Assembly: GCA_020201525.1 (NCBI GenBank)
Contig: JAIVGO010000001.1
Span: 1-52,375, forward strand
Direction of reading: 5' to 3'
From: Actinomycetota bacterium
GTDB lineage: Bacteria; Actinomycetota; AC-67
DNA: 52,375 nt
Under the pieces are notes generated by a model. That model had not been told where the DNA came from. It saw nothing but the letters and a program-made list of their open reading frames with translations, and searched no databases. The position numbers were made by a program, and so were the translations under genes. Shown piece by piece: positions 39,249 to 47,763 of the stretch (positions are counted from its first letter, which is position 1; the number at the start of each line of letters is the position of its first letter).

Positions 39249-41774
39249 TTACATCAACAGCTTGTAGCTCCAGATGCCGCCGACTTTATCCAATCCGGGC
39301 ACGCCGGCGTTTGTGCCGCTGCCGAGGTAGATGGAATCCTCGCCGATCGTGACGCCGGACGACGGCGCGCCGGTCACAGGGAAAGCCCATAGCGGGAGTC
39401 CGTTGTCGGCGTTGTACGCCTGGATCGTGCTGCCGAACGTGTCGGACATGAACACGACGCCGTTTGCGTACGTCGCAGCCGAGTACGACGGAAGCGGCAT
39501 CGGCGCGTCCCACAGGTTCTCTCCGGTCTCCGCATCGATCGCGTGCAGCGAGACCATCAGTCGCGGGTTTTGGAGGTTCTCCTCGAAGCTCGTTTGCGGA
39601 TCGCGTGTGCTGAACGGAATCGCATTCGTCGTGAACACCGCGCGTCGACCCTGAGACTCACCGACCGCCGTGCTACCGATGATGCCTCCAAGGTCGGACG
39701 ACGCGGCCACTTGCGTCCGCGCAGCCCATCCCGGTGTGAACGTGCCGGTGAGGCGATCGAGTGCGTAGTAGTAGCCGTCCTTGCCGCCGATGCCGATACG
39801 GCCACCCGGCAACAAGTTCGGCGTCGCGCCGAAGTCCAGGTCGAGGCCGTTGTCGGCAGCCCGCGGTGCGTACCGCCACGCGAGCGATCCGTCGTTGAGG
39901 TGAATTGCGATGAGCGCCTCGCCGTCGCCGGGCTCCGGCGGATTGGGAATCGCGTCGCAGTTTCCGACGCCGAAGAAGACGAGGTTGTTCTTGACGTCGA
40001 CGGTCGGAGACGACCACACGTTGCCACATCCGGAGCCGGTGCCGCCGGCGTGGAGCGGATCGGTGGTGTACGTCTGCAGCGTCTCCGGGTCGAATTTCCA
40101 CTCGGGTGTGAGCTGCCACCCACCCGGCGTGTTCTTCAGCTTGAGCGAGATCAATCCCGCTCGCCCCGTCCCCGGGTCTTCGTTGAAGTCCATGCCGACG
40201 AGGATGCGTGCACCCCCGCCGGCGAGGTTGACGACGACCGGAGACGATTCAATCTCGATCGTCTTGCCGCTCGATCCTCCGCACGGATTCGGGACGTCGC
40301 GCGGGTCGAAGCACGACGACGCGACCTCGTTGAGATTGTCGTCGAGCACGTACAGCGTGGCACCCCCCCCAAAGACGACCAGACGCTGGCCTTCTACGTC
40401 GGCGACCGCAGCCGAGGAAACGATGGTGCCGTAGTCGGTCGAGCTTTGGTCGGTGACTGGGAACGTTTCGTCGACGTGGCCGCTCGCCGCGTCGACCTTG
40501 TAGAACGTGCCGCCGTTGTCACCGACGTACACCTTGCCGCCGACGAGCGCCGGCGACGCCGTCACCGGAGACGACGTGTTCACAAACCACTTCGGCACTA
40601 GCGTGGAAGCATTGAATTGGTTGATACGCGAGCAGCCCGGGGTGACGCCGAAGCTGCGCGCGCCGGTGTTGCCGTACATGTTCCAGTCGCACTCGGTTTC
40701 CGTGGCGGACAGATTCACCCAGCTTGCGTCGACGACGGCGACGCCATCGGGGAAGTTCATCTCGCTTTGAATCGTGATCGGGATCGGGCCTCCGCCGTGT
40801 GGCACTTCTTTCAGCGATCCTTGTCCGTCGGCGGCGCCGATCGGATCACTCGGATCCTCCGCGCCATTCAGCGGAAACGGGCGAATGCCCAGGTCGGCGT
40901 AATACAGGTTTCCTTCGCTGTCGAAGTCCAGGCCGAACGGCGTTCCCGTCTGTGTTCCCGCCGCCGCGTAAAAGCCCTTCACGATTCCGTCCTTGCCGAC
41001 GCGGAACACCGCAGGCGGAACGAGCACACTCGCGACCGCCCAGTCATGGGGGGTGATCGGATCTCTCGCGAGGCCGATCGGCGTGCCGATGCCTTGCGTG
41101 ATGCCCGTCATCCACACCGATCTCGTCGGCGCCGCAGTTCCCCCAGGACAGTCGGCCGCACTTGTCGGGAAGCCCGAGAACTTGGTGATCTCACTCGCGC
41201 CCGCTTGTGGCACCAACAACGCACCGTCGTCATCGAAGGCCACCATGCCGGGCTGCGAGAGGTTGGTGGCGAGGCGGCAGAACGTTGTGAAGTCGGGCGC
41301 AAAGAATTCGATCAGCTGGCCGTCGCCGATGATCGGCGCGTGATTTTCCCCGACGTCGACCCCGAAGAAGTTACCGTTGGCGTCGAACGCGCACCCTGCC
41401 GGGTCCTCGAGCGTGCCCTGAGGGTGTGCGAGGTCCGTGTCCCACACTTTCGTTCCGGTCCAGATGCCGTTGCTGTTGAACACGCCCCACCAGGGATGTA
41501 CGTTGCCGTCGTTGCCGTTCTCTTCGTTGTCGTCGGCTTCGAGGAAGTGGTGCGCCGCGTCGTTCGGGATGAAGCACGGTGGCCCGTTCACCCATTCGTG
41601 CTTGTTGACGAACGCATCATCCTCCCAGTGCAGGACCCCGTTTGCATCGTAGGCCGCAAGCTCTTCGTTCTGGGAGACGAGCACGACTTGACCCGTCGGG
41701 GGCTGCGAATGTGCGATCCCGAATTGAGAGATGATGACTGCCACGAGCACGGCTAGAGCCAAACGAGTTTTCAT
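39249..41774 (-). CDS. Secreted PQQ-like beta-propeller protein
   Basis: An 841-residue exported protein. The signal peptide is MKTRLALAVLVAVIISQFGI with cleavage about AHS-QP (residue ~23). The second half has propeller blades of the PQQ-enzyme type: GGKVYVGDNGGTFYKVDAASG, GKDGYYYALDRLTG, TIQAYNADNGLPLWAFP and ALIAIHLNDGSLAWRY. The first half has NHL/SMP-30-like repeats (PFGLDFDSEGNLYYADLG). It may be a periplasmic or extracellular quinoprotein-like dehydrogenase or only a binding scaffold; the PQQ metal ligands could not be placed. ATG 41774 gives the proper signal peptide. Monocistronic, closed by a hairpin. Confidence 0.78.
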   Translation of the reverse strand: MKTRLALAVLVAVIISQFGIAHSQPPTGQVVLVSQNEELAAYDANGVLHWEDDAFVNKHEWVNGPPCFIPNDAAHHFLEADDNEENGNDGNVHPWWGVFNSNGIWTGTKVWDTDLAHPQGTLEDPAGCAFDANGNFFGVDVGENHAPIIGDGQLIEFFAPDFTTFCRLATNLSQPGMVAFDDDGALLVPQAGASEITKFSGFPTSAADCPGGTAAPTRSVWMTGITQGIGTPIGLARDPITPHDWAVASVLVPPAVFRVGKDGIVKGFYAAAGTQTGTPFGLDFDSEGNLYYADLGIRPFPLNGAEDPSDPIGAADGQGSLKEVPHGGGPIPITIQSEMNFPDGVAVVDASWVNLSATETECDWNMYGNTGARSFGVTPGCSRINQFNASTLVPKWFVNTSSPVTASPALVGGKVYVGDNGGTFYKVDAASGHVDETFPVTDQSSTDYGTIVSSAAVADVEGQRLVVFGGGATLYVLDDNLNEVASSCFDPRDVPNPCGGSSGKTIEIESSPVVVNLAGGGARILVGMDFNEDPGTGRAGLISLKLKNTPGGWQLTPEWKFDPETLQTYTTDPLHAGGTGSGCGNVWSSPTVDVKNNLVFFGVGNCDAIPNPPEPGDGEALIAIHLNDGSLAWRYAPRAADNGLDLDFGATPNLLPGGRIGIGGKDGYYYALDRLTGTFTPGWAARTQVAASSDLGGIIGSTAVGESQGRRAVFTTNAIPFSTRDPQTSFEENLQNPRLMVSLHAIDAETGENLWDAPMPLPSYSAATYANGVVFMSDTFGSTIQAYNADNGLPLWAFPVTGAPSSGVTIGEDSIYLGSGTNAGVPGLDKVGGIWSYKLLM

Positions 41775-41903
41775 GTTCACCCTTCCTCGCCGAAAGCGCA
41801 GGCCGAAGCCCGGCGCCCCCATCCCTGGACGACGCACTGGTGCCGCGTCGCCCTCAAAATTCGACGGTTACCTACCCATTCCTGCAGGCAAGACGGCAAA
41901 AAG

Positions 41904-41924
41904 TGACGTGAACGTCAGTTGACT
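41904..41924 (+). promoter_or_regulatory. Operator variant with adjoining -35 box
   Basis: TGACGTGAACGTCA (41904-41917) has the same half-sites as the shared palindrome but 4 nt between them instead of 3. TTGACT (41919-41924) begins 2 nt after the right arm and could be the -35 box of the crotonase gene at 42000; CATCCT 17 nt later is a poor -10. The site would serve the crotonase and lies near the TetR gene. Confidence 0.45.
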
Positions 41925-41999
41925 TGCTCCTCGGCCGCCCACATCCTGGCTCCCGTACCACGCTACGCGCCGGCCGCCACCCCAAAGGAGTGAAAACCC

Positions 42000-42824
42000 G
42001 TGAGCCTTCTCGAACAGCGCCTCGAGCAGAACGTCCTCTGGCTGACCCTGAACCGGCCGGAGCGGAAGAACGCGATCTCGCCCGATCTGCGTCAGGAATT
42101 GTTGTCGGCTCTCGACCGCGCGCGCGAGGACGACGAGGTTCGGTGCGTGCTGATGACCGGCGCCGGCGACGCGTTCTGCGCCGGCGTGGACTTGTCGAAG
42201 TCGAAGGTAACCGAGAAGGCCGCCGAAGAACCGAAGCAGGAGAAAAGGCCGCAGAAGGCCGATCTGAGGGCGACGCGCGAGGCGATGAAGAAGGGGATGC
42301 AAAAAGTCATCCGTTCGATTTGGGAGCTCGACAAGCCGGTCGTCGCTGCCGTTAACGGTGTCGCGGCGGGGGGCGGCGCGCAGCTCGCACTGTGCTGCGA
42401 CCTGATTCTTGCGGCGGAGTCGGCGAAATTCATCCAGATCTTCGCGAAGCGCGGGCTCGCCGTGGATTCCGGCGGCGGATGGCTGCTGCCGCGTCTCGTC
42501 GGATTGGCGCGCGCGAAGGAGCTCGTGTTCTTCGCCGACCCATTGAAGGCGGAGGATGCCGAGCGGATCGGCCTCATCAACCGCGCCGTGCCCGACGGCG
42601 ACTTGCCGAAAGTCGCCGGCGAATGGGCCGAGCGTCTGGCGAAGTCTGCGACGCGCGCAATCGGGGCTTCGAAGACCTTGCTCAACCATGCATTCGAGTC
42701 GGACCTCACGACCGGCTTCGAGGAAGAGGCGACGGCGCAAGCGTTCGTATCGCAAACGTTCGATTTCACCGAAGGCGTCCGCGCGTTTCTGGAAAAGCGT
42801 GATACGGAGTTTCGCGGGCGCTGA
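42000..42824 (+). CDS. Enoyl-CoA hydratase/isomerase family protein (PaaG-like)
   Basis: A 274-residue crotonase: FCAGVDL and NGVAAGGGAQLAL form the oxyanion hole, and FAKRGLAVDSGGGWLLPRLVG resembles the active-site segment of PaaG-type isomerases, with Asp in place of the hydratase Glu. A charged insertion of about 30 residues (rich in Lys and Glu, about 63-95) follows the first oxyanion motif. The GTG start follows AAAGGAG at 41983-41989. It ends directly against the opposing TetR gene. A double-bond shift or ring isomerisation is more likely than simple hydration (inference from the motif). Confidence 0.83.
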   Translation: MSLLEQRLEQNVLWLTLNRPERKNAISPDLRQELLSALDRAREDDEVRCVLMTGAGDAFCAGVDLSKSKVTEKAAEEPKQEKRPQKADLRATREAMKKGMQKVIRSIWELDKPVVAAVNGVAAGGGAQLALCCDLILAAESAKFIQIFAKRGLAVDSGGGWLLPRLVGLARAKELVFFADPLKAEDAERIGLINRAVPDGDLPKVAGEWAERLAKSATRAIGASKTLLNHAFESDLTTGFEEEATAQAFVSQTFDFTEGVRAFLEKRDTEFRGR

Positions 42825-43496
42825 TTACACGTGCGACTCGCCGAAGATGCCTCGGTGCCAGATCGCGGCGAGGGTATCGACGAATTCGGCGCGGTCGAAC
42901 TCGGCGCCGCGCACGAGCCAGTAGTAGCAAATGCGCTCCAGCATCGCGACGAGCGCCGTCGCGGCGATGCCCGATTGCACTTGGTGCTTGCCGCCGGCCG
43001 TTGCTTCGCGGATCGTCTTTGAAATCTGGCCGGCAAACGTGTTCATCATCTCGCGTCCGAGACGGTCGAACCGCTCCTCCTGCGGCCGCGCCATCATGAG
43101 CGCGATGATCACCGGCGAATTCGCCTCGTACGCGTCGACGAACGAATCGATCCAGTTGCGGAGCTGTTCGAATCCGGCCTCTCCGCGCTCGATGCCGGCG
43201 AACCGGCTTGCGAGCTCGTCGAGCTCTATGGAAGTCTCCGCGGCGAGCGCCTCGAGCACTTCCGTCTTGTTGTTGAAGTAGAGATAGAAAGCCCCGTGGC
43301 TCGTCCCTGCTTCGCGCGTGATGTCGTCGACGCGCGTCTCGGGATACGTGCGCTCCCGGAACACTTTGCGAGCCGCTTCCAGGAGCCGCGCTCGCGTTCG
43401 TTCTCCCTGTTCGCCGAGAACGCGCGGCGGCCCGCCGTTGCCGCGGATCCGGCCGGTCTGACTCGCATTCCTTTTCGGTGCCGTCGGCTTGGCCAT
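42825..43496 (-). CDS. TetR-family transcriptional regulator
   Basis: A 223-residue regulator. After a ~28-residue basic tail comes the helix-turn-helix (about 29-80: RARLLEAARKVFRER, RVDDITREAGTSHGAFYLYFNNK), then a helical ligand domain. ATG 43496 (MAKPTAPKRN) is used; the longer frame runs into the divergent CoA-transferase promoter. TetR proteins in acyl-CoA loci typically bind short palindromes and are released by acyl-CoA. It is the only TetR-type gene in the window and the best candidate to bind the TGACG-N3-CGTCA sites. It is divergent from the CoA-transferase. Confidence 0.87.
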   Translation of the reverse strand: MAKPTAPKRNASQTGRIRGNGGPPRVLGEQGERTRARLLEAARKVFRERTYPETRVDDITREAGTSHGAFYLYFNNKTEVLEALAAETSIELDELASRFAGIERGEAGFEQLRNWIDSFVDAYEANSPVIIALMMARPQEERFDRLGREMMNTFAGQISKTIREATAGGKHQVQSGIAATALVAMLERICYYWLVRGAEFDRAEFVDTLAAIWHRGIFGESHV

Positions 43497-43560
43497 GTCG
43501 AGAAGAATAGAGGCAACAGCGCTGAAAAGAGACAACACCACGTTTAGACTGGCTCCGGTG

Positions 43561-45300
43561 ATGGGCGAAGCGGACCCCGAGATGCGCGACTGGATCGCGC
43601 GGCGGTTTGCGGTGCCGTCTACGGGTACGGACAAGGTTCGGTCACTGTCCGACGCCGTCGCGGAGAACGTTCGTCCCGGCGATGCCGTATATCTCGCCAT
43701 GACGCATACGCGCTTCAGCGCCGGCGTTCGGGAGTTGCTGCGGCAGTTTCACAATGCGGATCCCGGCTTCACGCTCGTCGCGATTCAGATGTCGACGCCG
43801 TTCTCTCCGGTGGTTCACGCCGGCCTTGCGCGCAAAATCGTCACGTCCTGGTCCGGCGACTCGTACTACACGCCGGGACCGAATCCGATCTATCAGCGAG
43901 CGTGGAAGTCGGGCGTCGAGTTCGAGCACTGGTCGATTCTGTCGCTCGCGCAACGGCTGGCCGCCGGCGCTCGTGGTCTCGCGTGGACGACGACGCGTTC
44001 GATCCTCGGCTCGTCGATGGAGATCGACAACGCGTCGCTCATTCGTCGCGTCGACGACGAAACGCTCCTCCTGCAATCGCTGGTACCGGATGTCGCGATC
44101 GTCCACGCGGCTGCGGCCGACGTGCACGGCAACGCGCTCGTGTCGCCGCCGTTGATGGAGGGCCTCGCGGGGTGTTTGTCGGCGCGGCGTGGCACGATCG
44201 TCACCGCCGAGAAGATCGTCGATTCGTCGTTCATCCGGTCGCACGCGCATCTCGCGCGCATCCCCGCGTCGTCGGTGTGCGCCGTCGTGGAAGCGCCGCT
44301 CGGCGGACATCCCGGCGGCATGTTGCCTACCGGCATCGAAGGCATCGAGTCGTACGGCGAGGACTACGAGTTTTGGGTCGAGATGCGTCGCGCCGGCCGC
44401 GATCCGGCCGATATGGACGCGTGGATCAAGGAGTGGATCCTCGACTGCGATTCGCACGCGGAGTACGTCTCGCGCCTCGGCGCGCAGCGCGTCGATGCAT
44501 TGCGTCGCCGGAACCGGCCGGAGTCCTGGCGCGAGGAAGTGGACGCGCTCGATCTCGATCTCGACGCGCCGCCGTCGGCCGTCGAATGGGCGATCGCTGC
44601 GGCATCGCGCGCGTTGAAGAAGCGCGCCTCCGTCACGGGAGCGACCGCGATGCTTGCCGGCGCCGGCATGGCGAATCTGGCCGCGTGGCTGGCTGCATAT
44701 GACTTGGCCGCAGCCGGTCATGCGGTGGACCTGGTGGCGGAGATGGGCCTCATCGGGTACTGGCCGCGGCCCGGCGATCCCATGTTGTTCAACCAACGAA
44801 ACTTTCCGACGTGCACGATGCTCGCCGATATCGACACGGCGATCGGGATCGTCGTCGGAGGCGGCGCCGCGCGCTCGCTGGGATCGCTCGGCGCAGCGCA
44901 GGTCGACAAGTTTGGAAACGTCAACTCGACGTTGATTCCCGGTGAAACCTTCTTGATGGGCTCCGGCGGCGCGAACGACGTCGCGCGCTGCGCCACAGAG
45001 ACCGTCTTGACCGTCACCCAGTCACGCGAACGATTTCTCGATCGGGTGCCGTATGTCACCGCTCCCGGCGATCGCGTGACGACCTTGGTGTCGACGCTCG
45101 GTGTGTACGAGAAAGATCGACGTGAGCTCGTTCTGACGGCGGTGTTCGGATCGGACACCGACGAAGCCGTCCGCGAATGTCGTGAACGATGCGGGTGGGA
45201 TCTTCGCGTCGCGCGCGATGTTGCAAGTGTCGCGCCACCGACCACGGAGGAGCTCAGGACCCTGCGGCTGCTCGACCCGAAGGGTTGGTTTCGCGCGTGA
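43561..45300 (+). CDS. Fused class I CoA-transferase (alpha and beta domains in one chain)
   Basis: A 579-residue protein. Residues ~20-290 resemble the alpha subunit and ~340-560 the beta subunit of family I CoA-transferases (GctAB/IpdAB type). Glu394 in DLVAEMGLIGYW sits where the catalytic E-N/S-G glutamate is found, so unlike IpdAB this may be a true transferase. GGGAARSLGSLGAAQVDKFGNVNS is a beta-type signature. TAGACT (43545-43550) lies 10 nt before ATG 43561 (7 nt before an in-frame GTG at 43558), suggesting a leaderless start. Its stop overlaps the ligase gene. Confidence 0.82.
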   Translation: MGEADPEMRDWIARRFAVPSTGTDKVRSLSDAVAENVRPGDAVYLAMTHTRFSAGVRELLRQFHNADPGFTLVAIQMSTPFSPVVHAGLARKIVTSWSGDSYYTPGPNPIYQRAWKSGVEFEHWSILSLAQRLAAGARGLAWTTTRSILGSSMEIDNASLIRRVDDETLLLQSLVPDVAIVHAAAADVHGNALVSPPLMEGLAGCLSARRGTIVTAEKIVDSSFIRSHAHLARIPASSVCAVVEAPLGGHPGGMLPTGIEGIESYGEDYEFWVEMRRAGRDPADMDAWIKEWILDCDSHAEYVSRLGAQRVDALRRRNRPESWREEVDALDLDLDAPPSAVEWAIAAASRALKKRASVTGATAMLAGAGMANLAAWLAAYDLAAAGHAVDLVAEMGLIGYWPRPGDPMLFNQRNFPTCTMLADIDTAIGIVVGGGAARSLGSLGAAQVDKFGNVNSTLIPGETFLMGSGGANDVARCATETVLTVTQSRERFLDRVPYVTAPGDRVTTLVSTLGVYEKDRRELVLTAVFGSDTDEAVRECRERCGWDLRVARDVASVAPPTTEELRTLRLLDPKGWFRA

Positions 45301-46757
45301 GCGGCTTCACGCTCGCAGATCTTGTGCGCGAGAACGCGCGTTCGTATCCGTTACGGGAGGCCGTCGCCTGCTCGGGCGAGCGATTGACGTTTGCCGAATT
45401 CGACGCGCGCGTGAACGGTCTCGCCGCCGTTTTGGGTGACGCAAAAGTGCGCCGCGGCGATCGTGTTCTGTGGCTGGCTCAGAACTGTCATCGGGCGTTG
45501 GAGATGCTCTTTGCATGCGCAAAGCTCGGTGCAGTGTTCGTGCCGGCGAACTGGCGCCAGGCTGCCGAAGAGATGGCATTCGTGATCGAGGACTCGCAGC
45601 CTCGTCTCGCGGTATGGCAGGAGGCTGAGATCGGGCAGCGCGTCGCAGCGGCGCGCGCGGTCGCCGGGAGAGACACGGCGTGGCTGCGGATCGACGAGCT
45701 CGGTACGCGTGCAGACGAAGAGCCCGCGGAGGACATAGATGAGGACGCTGTCATCGTGCAGATGTACACGGCGGCGTTCGAAGGACGGCCGCGGGGCGCG
45801 CAACTGAGCCATCGCAACCTTGTGACGTCGTCGTTGCAGCACGCGTTCACGCAACGGTACGGGTGGGACGACGTACATCTCGCATCAATGCCGTTCTTCC
45901 ACGTTCTCGGACTCTTGAATGCGGTTGCCATCTTTCATGTTGGAGCGCTGAATGTAGTCGTTAGACGCTCCGACCCGGAGGAGATAAGCCGGTTGATTTC
46001 CGCCGAACGCGTGACGCGGGCGATCTTGATCGGACCGACCGTCGGCGACGTCATCCGCGCAGCCGAGCACCACCGGCACGACCTGTCGAGCTTGCGAACG
46101 ATTCCGGGAGGGGGCGGTGCCGACGCGGAGCGATGGTCGCAGATGACGACTCCCGACTTGCCGCCGATGGGTGGCTATGGGCAAACGGAGCTCGCCGGGC
46201 AGGTGACGTACGATGCTTACGGTCCGCGCGGCGAAGGGTCGCACGGTCACGCGGCGCCCCTTGCGGTGGTTCGGATCGTCGGCGAGGAAGGGGACGAACT
46301 GTCGCCGGGTGAGGCGGGTGAGATCGTCGTGCGTGGCCCGCAAATCATGAGAGGATATGCCGGGGTCGCTTCGGTCGGCGAGTGGCGGCACACCGGCGAC
46401 CTCGGACGCCGCGAAGCCGACGGCAGCATCACGTTCATCGGCCCGAAGACCGAGCTCATCAAAACCGGCGCCGAGAACGTCTACCCTGCCGAAGTCGAGG
46501 CTGCGCTCGCCCGGCACCCTGCGGTAAAGGAGTCCTGCGTCTTCGGGGTTTCGGATCCGGTGTGGCGCAAAGCCGTGAAAGCAGTGGTGGTCCTGCGCGA
46601 CGGCGAGTCTCTGGACGCTCCCACCCTCATAGACTTTTGCAAAGAGCACATCGCTAGCTACAAGAAGCCGCGCGACATCCAATTTGTGACGCAACTCCCG
46701 CGGGCTGCGAGCGGTACGATCGACCGCGATGAAGTCAAGCGCCTTTATGGGGGATGA
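45297..46757 (+). CDS. AMP-forming acyl-CoA synthetase-like protein with altered core motifs
   Basis: A 486-residue member of the acyl-AMP ligase superfamily. The usual phosphate loop YTSGTTGxPKG is replaced by MYTAAFEGRPRGA (156-168). GGYGQTELAG, WRHTGDLGRREADG and YPAEVEAAL are normal. The C-terminal A10 motif reads ASGTIDRDE, with Thr474 where the catalytic lysine of the adenylation step normally is. It may belong to a distinct ligase branch or be impaired in adenylation. GTG start overlapping the CoA-transferase stop, so the two are translated together, an odd pairing since both can form CoA esters. Confidence 0.82.
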   Translation: MSGFTLADLVRENARSYPLREAVACSGERLTFAEFDARVNGLAAVLGDAKVRRGDRVLWLAQNCHRALEMLFACAKLGAVFVPANWRQAAEEMAFVIEDSQPRLAVWQEAEIGQRVAAARAVAGRDTAWLRIDELGTRADEEPAEDIDEDAVIVQMYTAAFEGRPRGAQLSHRNLVTSSLQHAFTQRYGWDDVHLASMPFFHVLGLLNAVAIFHVGALNVVVRRSDPEEISRLISAERVTRAILIGPTVGDVIRAAEHHRHDLSSLRTIPGGGGADAERWSQMTTPDLPPMGGYGQTELAGQVTYDAYGPRGEGSHGHAAPLAVVRIVGEEGDELSPGEAGEIVVRGPQIMRGYAGVASVGEWRHTGDLGRREADGSITFIGPKTELIKTGAENVYPAEVEAALARHPAVKESCVFGVSDPVWRKAVKAVVVLRDGESLDAPTLIDFCKEHIASYKKPRDIQFVTQLPRAASGTIDRDEVKRLYGG

Positions 46758-46758
46758 C

Positions 46759-47568
46759 ATGAGCTACGAGACGCTGCTGTATGAGGAGAAGAACGCAGTC
46801 GCGTGGATCACCCTGAACCGGCCCGACCTGCACAACGCGTTCAACTCGCTGATGCAGCAAGAGATGCGCGACGTGTGGCGCTCGCTCCGCGCGAACGATT
46901 CGGTGAATGCGGTCGTGCTCACCGGTGCCGGCGAGAAGGCGTTTTGCACGGGCATCGACCGACGCGAGGCCATGGATCCTTCTCGTGACTCGATGGTCGG
47001 CTCTCCCGGCGCGACGCCGTTCATGTTCGACGACCCCGGCGAATGGCTAGGCCCGAAGTCCAACGACATGTGGAAGCCGGTGATAGGGGCGATCAACGGC
47101 ATGGCGGCGGCCGGCGCGTTCTACATGCTCGGCGAAGTCGACATCATCATCGCGGCTGAAAGCGCCACGTTTTTCGACCCGCACGTTTCGTACGGAATGA
47201 CATCATCGTTCGAGTCGATGCACATGCTGCAGCGCATGCCCCTCGGCGAGGTGATCCGCATGCAGCTGATGGGAAACTTCGAGCGGCTGTCGGCGAAACG
47301 CGCGTACGAGATCGGCCTTGTGAGCGAGATCGCGCCCGATGACAAGCTCCGCGACGCAGCGGCATGGGTGGCCGAGACGATCGCCGCGCAGCCGCCGCTC
47401 GCAGTGCAGGGAACGTTGCGCGCGATCTGGGCCGCGCAAGAGATGAGCCGCCGCGACGCGTTGGCAGCCGGCTATGCCTTTGTGAAGATGGGCACCGACG
47501 AAGAATCGCTTCGCGAGGGCCAGAAGCTGTTCTCCTCGGGCGAACGCCCGAAGTGGCGCTTGCGCTAA
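46759..47568 (+). CDS. Enoyl-CoA hydratase/isomerase family protein
   Basis: A 269-residue crotonase: AWITLNRPDLHNAFN, CTGIDRREA and NGMAAAGAFYMLGEVDIIIAAE give the fold and oxyanion hole. The segment FFDPHVSYGMTSSFESM has no Glu at either usual hydratase position, so the chemistry may differ (isomerase, hydrolase or decarboxylase type). It starts 1 nt after the ligase stop and completes the three-gene operon of CoA-transferase, ligase and crotonase. Confidence 0.82.
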   Translation: MSYETLLYEEKNAVAWITLNRPDLHNAFNSLMQQEMRDVWRSLRANDSVNAVVLTGAGEKAFCTGIDRREAMDPSRDSMVGSPGATPFMFDDPGEWLGPKSNDMWKPVIGAINGMAAAGAFYMLGEVDIIIAAESATFFDPHVSYGMTSSFESMHMLQRMPLGEVIRMQLMGNFERLSAKRAYEIGLVSEIAPDDKLRDAAAWVAETIAAQPPLAVQGTLRAIWAAQEMSRRDALAAGYAFVKMGTDEESLREGQKLFSSGERPKWRLR

Positions 47569-47708
47569 AGGTTCTTTGGGTGATCCAAGGTCGCTGATTC
47601 AGGCCCATGCCTTCACGCCAAACGGAAGTAGGCTGAAAACGCCAATTCGTTACCCGGACCGTTGCCTTTCCGCTGCTGATCGACCGGGTGAACGAACCTG
47701 AGAGCGAG

Positions 47709-47730
47709 AATCTCCCCCGAAAGGGAGATT
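47709..47730 (+). other. Hairpin in the leader of an exported-protein gene
   Basis: AATCTCCC and GGGAGATT form a perfect 8-bp stem around the loop CCGAAA, 33 nt before the next start codon and 140 nt after the crotonase gene. It could be a terminator of the operon, an attenuator or an operator. No known riboswitch class was recognised around it. Confidence 0.4.
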
Positions 47731-47763
47731 CATTGCAAGGACGAGCTCGGTACCGTGCGGGGC

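Noticed and set aside
40617..41756. A 379-codon plus-strand frame inside the beta-propeller gene
   Set aside because: It is an antisense shadow of 39249-41774, which has a signal peptide and repeats.
47580..47763. Possible riboswitch (ydaO/c-di-AMP-like ACCGGGTGAACG sequence) before the exported-protein gene
   Set aside because: Only a short resemblance; the remaining conserved segments could not be lined up. Kept only as a hairpin at 47709-47730.
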